A stretch of DNA of 64,000 nt from Flaccisagitta enflata (lineage: Eukaryota > Chaetognatha > Sagittoidea > Aphragmophora): assembly GCA_965153355.1 (NCBI GenBank), contig OZ231126.1, positions 54,002,001 to 54,066,000 on the forward strand, in the 5' to 3' direction. Positions within the stretch are counted from its first letter, which is position 1, and the number at the start of each line of letters is the position of its first letter. The position numbers and the translations under genes are program-made. Positions 61,856-64,000 of this stretch are shown piece by piece. The notes under the pieces were generated by a model, which saw nothing but the letters and a program-made list of their open reading frames with translations, was not told where the DNA came from and made no database searches.

Positions 61856-62654
61856 TATATTTACGACCGGCTGCTTAGGCCCTGACAAACTACAAGCTGC
61901 TTGAAAACTCGCCAAAGAAACTCCAAATGGTATAATTTGCGTAACAACAAACCATTAAGCTGTAGAGATAAACGGAAGTATGTGTCAATACTAAGCCCTA
62001 AAGTGTCATTTCAACTCATGTCAAATTCATGTGACTCATTTCAATTACATTTGACTCATTTCAAACGCGACTTGACTGTTTTCAACCTTCTATTGACAAT
62101 CCACTATGCCACGTTGCAACTGCGTCGAGAAATCTCCTCTTAACAACACAAATCGTCCTCTTGACAACACGAATCGTCCTCTTGACAACACAATCGTCCT
62201 CTTGACAACACGAATCTTCCTCGACAACACAAATCGTCCTCTTGACAACACGAATCTTCCTCGACAACACAAATCGTCCTCTTGACAACACGAATCGTCC
62301 TCTTGACAACACAAATCGTCCTCTTGACAACACGAATCTTCCTCGACAACACAAATCGTCCTCTTGACAACACAAATCTTCCGATCGCCAGCTACTATCG
62401 CCAACACCCGATCACTTCCACCAACGCTCAACAACTCCTCCTTTCAACGCGCGATATCTCCTTAACCGAATTGCAAATCGCCGACAATTTCTTTTTATTC
62501 TGTTCCGCGTTTCACGATGTCGGAACAAGAACTCACCGATTCTCTCAATGGCTCCTTTCTAGTCAACTGTTTTTGTCGCTTGTCACATGGTCTATTTGCA
62601 GTCCGTTCGCTCGTTGTATTTGTGTCTTCTTCTTTACTGTCCGTCGCTCTTACA
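61856..62654 (-). repeat. 5' LTR of the BEL/Pao element (799 bp)
   Basis: Begins TGTAAGAGCGACGG on the minus strand and contains the same ~20-bp tandem array (62132-62370). CAGAATAAAAAGAAATT at 62480-62500 (complement) could be a TATA-like or poly(A) signal. Followed outside by ATTAT. Confidence 0.92.
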
Positions 62655-62659
62655 ATTAT

Positions 62660-63982
62660 TACATATGGATCCATACTTGGATTTTCTTAAGTACGCTCAT
62701 TTTTCATGCAAATTAGGCTTAAATAGATATTGTTGGCAATTTTATTACTAGAAAATTTAGCTAAATACGAATAAGAAATCAATATGACAGTAAAATTCTT
62801 ATTGATAAGATTCAAACAAATATGTGTGATCATGTTTCTGAGATTTTTTTGTATTTTTTCAGTTTTTTAAAAAAATCTCTTTAAGTACCATTTCTGGCTG
62901 GGTGGGCTGTTGGAAGAAAATTTTTTTTCCCCAAGCTCTTTTTTATGCCAGTGACAAGGAATCTTTAAAGGAAGCTTCATGAAAAATTTCAACCAAATCG
63001 GACAATTACTTTAGAAGTTATGCCATTTTCTTATTTTTTCATCTGGTAGGCTGGTTGGTCTGGTTGGACTGCTTGACATTCTGTAGGTCGAATCAGAATT
63101 TAGGCAAAAGACCCTCTTGGTCTAGGTATCAACCATGCAAAATTTCAATGGGCTAGCTCAAACCGCTCCTGAGATATGCTAATTTCAATTTTAAGAAATT
63201 TTATCAAATTAAGACACAAAAGCATCGCGTATTTGTGTGAGGAGCGCTGTGTGGAAACAAAGAATTAACTACGACGATCGTCCGACGAGCGTATCAATTC
63301 TGTTCACACTTCGAGGACCAACAAAATGTAAAATTTCATTGTGGCTTAACGCTTGGGAGTTAAGATTTCAAATTATCAGGGTATAATCAAAATTTCACGC
63401 TTTTTCACATGGTGTTGCCAGTTTTCATGTGAATTGTGTCACTTTGACACAACAGTGTCATATCTAAAGCGTTAGGTATGCTTTAGGTTTAAGTTTGGGG
63501 ATGTGCGCGAATTGATACGCTCCAAGAAAAATGCTGTATCTCCTCTTAGGATCAACCCAACAACATGAAAATGAAGGGAAATGTCCTTCAAGTAGTTGCC
63601 CATCGATTGTAAAAAGAAAAAATGCTTAATGTTGAAGATAAATGAGGTTAGAAAAAATAAATATCATAACATTCAATCTTGAGAGAAAAAAAGTAAAAAA
63701 ATCGAGAAGGGGTAAATTTGATTTTTATACCATTTTTTGACAACTTATTGATTGAGTAGTCACCCATAGATCTTAGATCGATAAAGATAGGGGTCAATGT
63801 CCACGGGACTGACCATGCCAGCCACTTAAAGTACCCCATGGGGCACCAAAAAGACGTGGGGGCAAGTTTTTAAAACTCAGGGTTTTCCTTCTACTTCATT
63901 TGACCTCTGGAAAGCATCAGTGAACCATTTTTCATAAAATGTAATGGAAGGACTCAACTTTGTCGGCTCATATTTCCAAAAC
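62660..63982. other. intergenic, nothing recognised
   Basis: AT-rich. Repeated phrases of the TGGTTGGTCTGG kind occur, but no gene or known repeat. Confidence 0.5.
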
Positions 63983-64000
63983 GAATTGAGCTAATGAGCT
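63983..64000 (+). mobile_element. start of a MITE family D copy cut by the window end
   Basis: The last 18 bases, GAATTGAGCTAATGAGCT, match the left end at 40998-41014. Confidence 0.5.

Larger units (their letters stand above)
53709..62654 (-). mobile_element. BEL/Pao LTR retrotransposon, ~8.9 kb
   Basis: Two LTRs in direct orientation enclose gag and pol read on the minus strand. ATTAT is present at 53704-53708 and 62655-62659, a 5-bp target duplication as expected for this superfamily. Pol order is protease, RT, RNase H, integrase, and the integrase C-terminus has the DUF5641-like end, which identifies BEL/Pao rather than Gypsy or Copia. Gag-pol junction stops plus an integrase frameshift and stop mean this copy is probably inactive. 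An extra ORF lies between pol and the 3' LTR. The AAGGCGGGGG purine tract next to the 3' LTR (54548-54557, complement) is the likely polypurine tract. Confidence 0.9.

Overview
The window is nuclear DNA from a metazoan, most likely a marine invertebrate. The evidence is genes split into short exons by GT...AG introns, animal-type domain architectures (a LRRC8/pannexin-like channel, VWA with ZP, a KEN nuclease domain), a BEL/Pao retrotransposon, and very dense transposons, microsatellites and minisatellites. The phylum cannot be fixed from the sequence. LRRC8-type channels hint at a chordate-lineage animal such as a tunicate, but this is weak. Nothing prokaryotic is present. Exon models below were built by eye from splice sites, reading phase and family resemblance.

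Layout. (1) 36-1171 (+): last exon of a gene with an IRE1/RNase L-like KEN nuclease domain followed by ubiquitin-like sequence. (2) 1172-8447: intergenic, filled with repeats. (3) 8448-12538 (+): five-exon LRRC8-like channel gene, four membrane segments plus a short leucine-rich repeat tail, 604 aa. (4) 13324-26906 (+): eleven-exon tandem paralogue with the same channel module but no leucine-rich repeats, 420 aa; its introns hold most of the simple repeats, a broken LINE and several MITEs. (5) 28898-29215 (+): small ORF resembling a linker-histone winged helix. (6) 31403-33900 (-): decayed copy of a recurrent, little-described invertebrate family with PIN/XPG-like acidic motifs and a Cys-rich tail. 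(7) 39739 to at least 47757 (+): multi-exon VWA plus zona-pellucida-domain protein, partial. (8) 53709-62654 (-): BEL/Pao LTR retrotransposon with 5-bp target duplication, gag, an interrupted pol, and an extra acidic/basic ORF between pol and the 3' LTR.

The repeat landscape is the second theme. More than twenty short elements carry an internal (GTCY)n tetranucleotide array and one of three alternative palindromic 3' hairpins followed by TAAAA; they resemble Helentron-associated HINE/DINE-type elements. Foldback elements with 21-22-bp internal minisatellites, at least four MITE families, and nested insertions with readable target sites are also present.

The strongest candidates for something undescribed are the LRR-less LRRC8-like paralogue next to an LRR-bearing one, the third ORF of the BEL element, the PIN-like pseudogene family, and the hairpin-swapping (GTCY)n elements.
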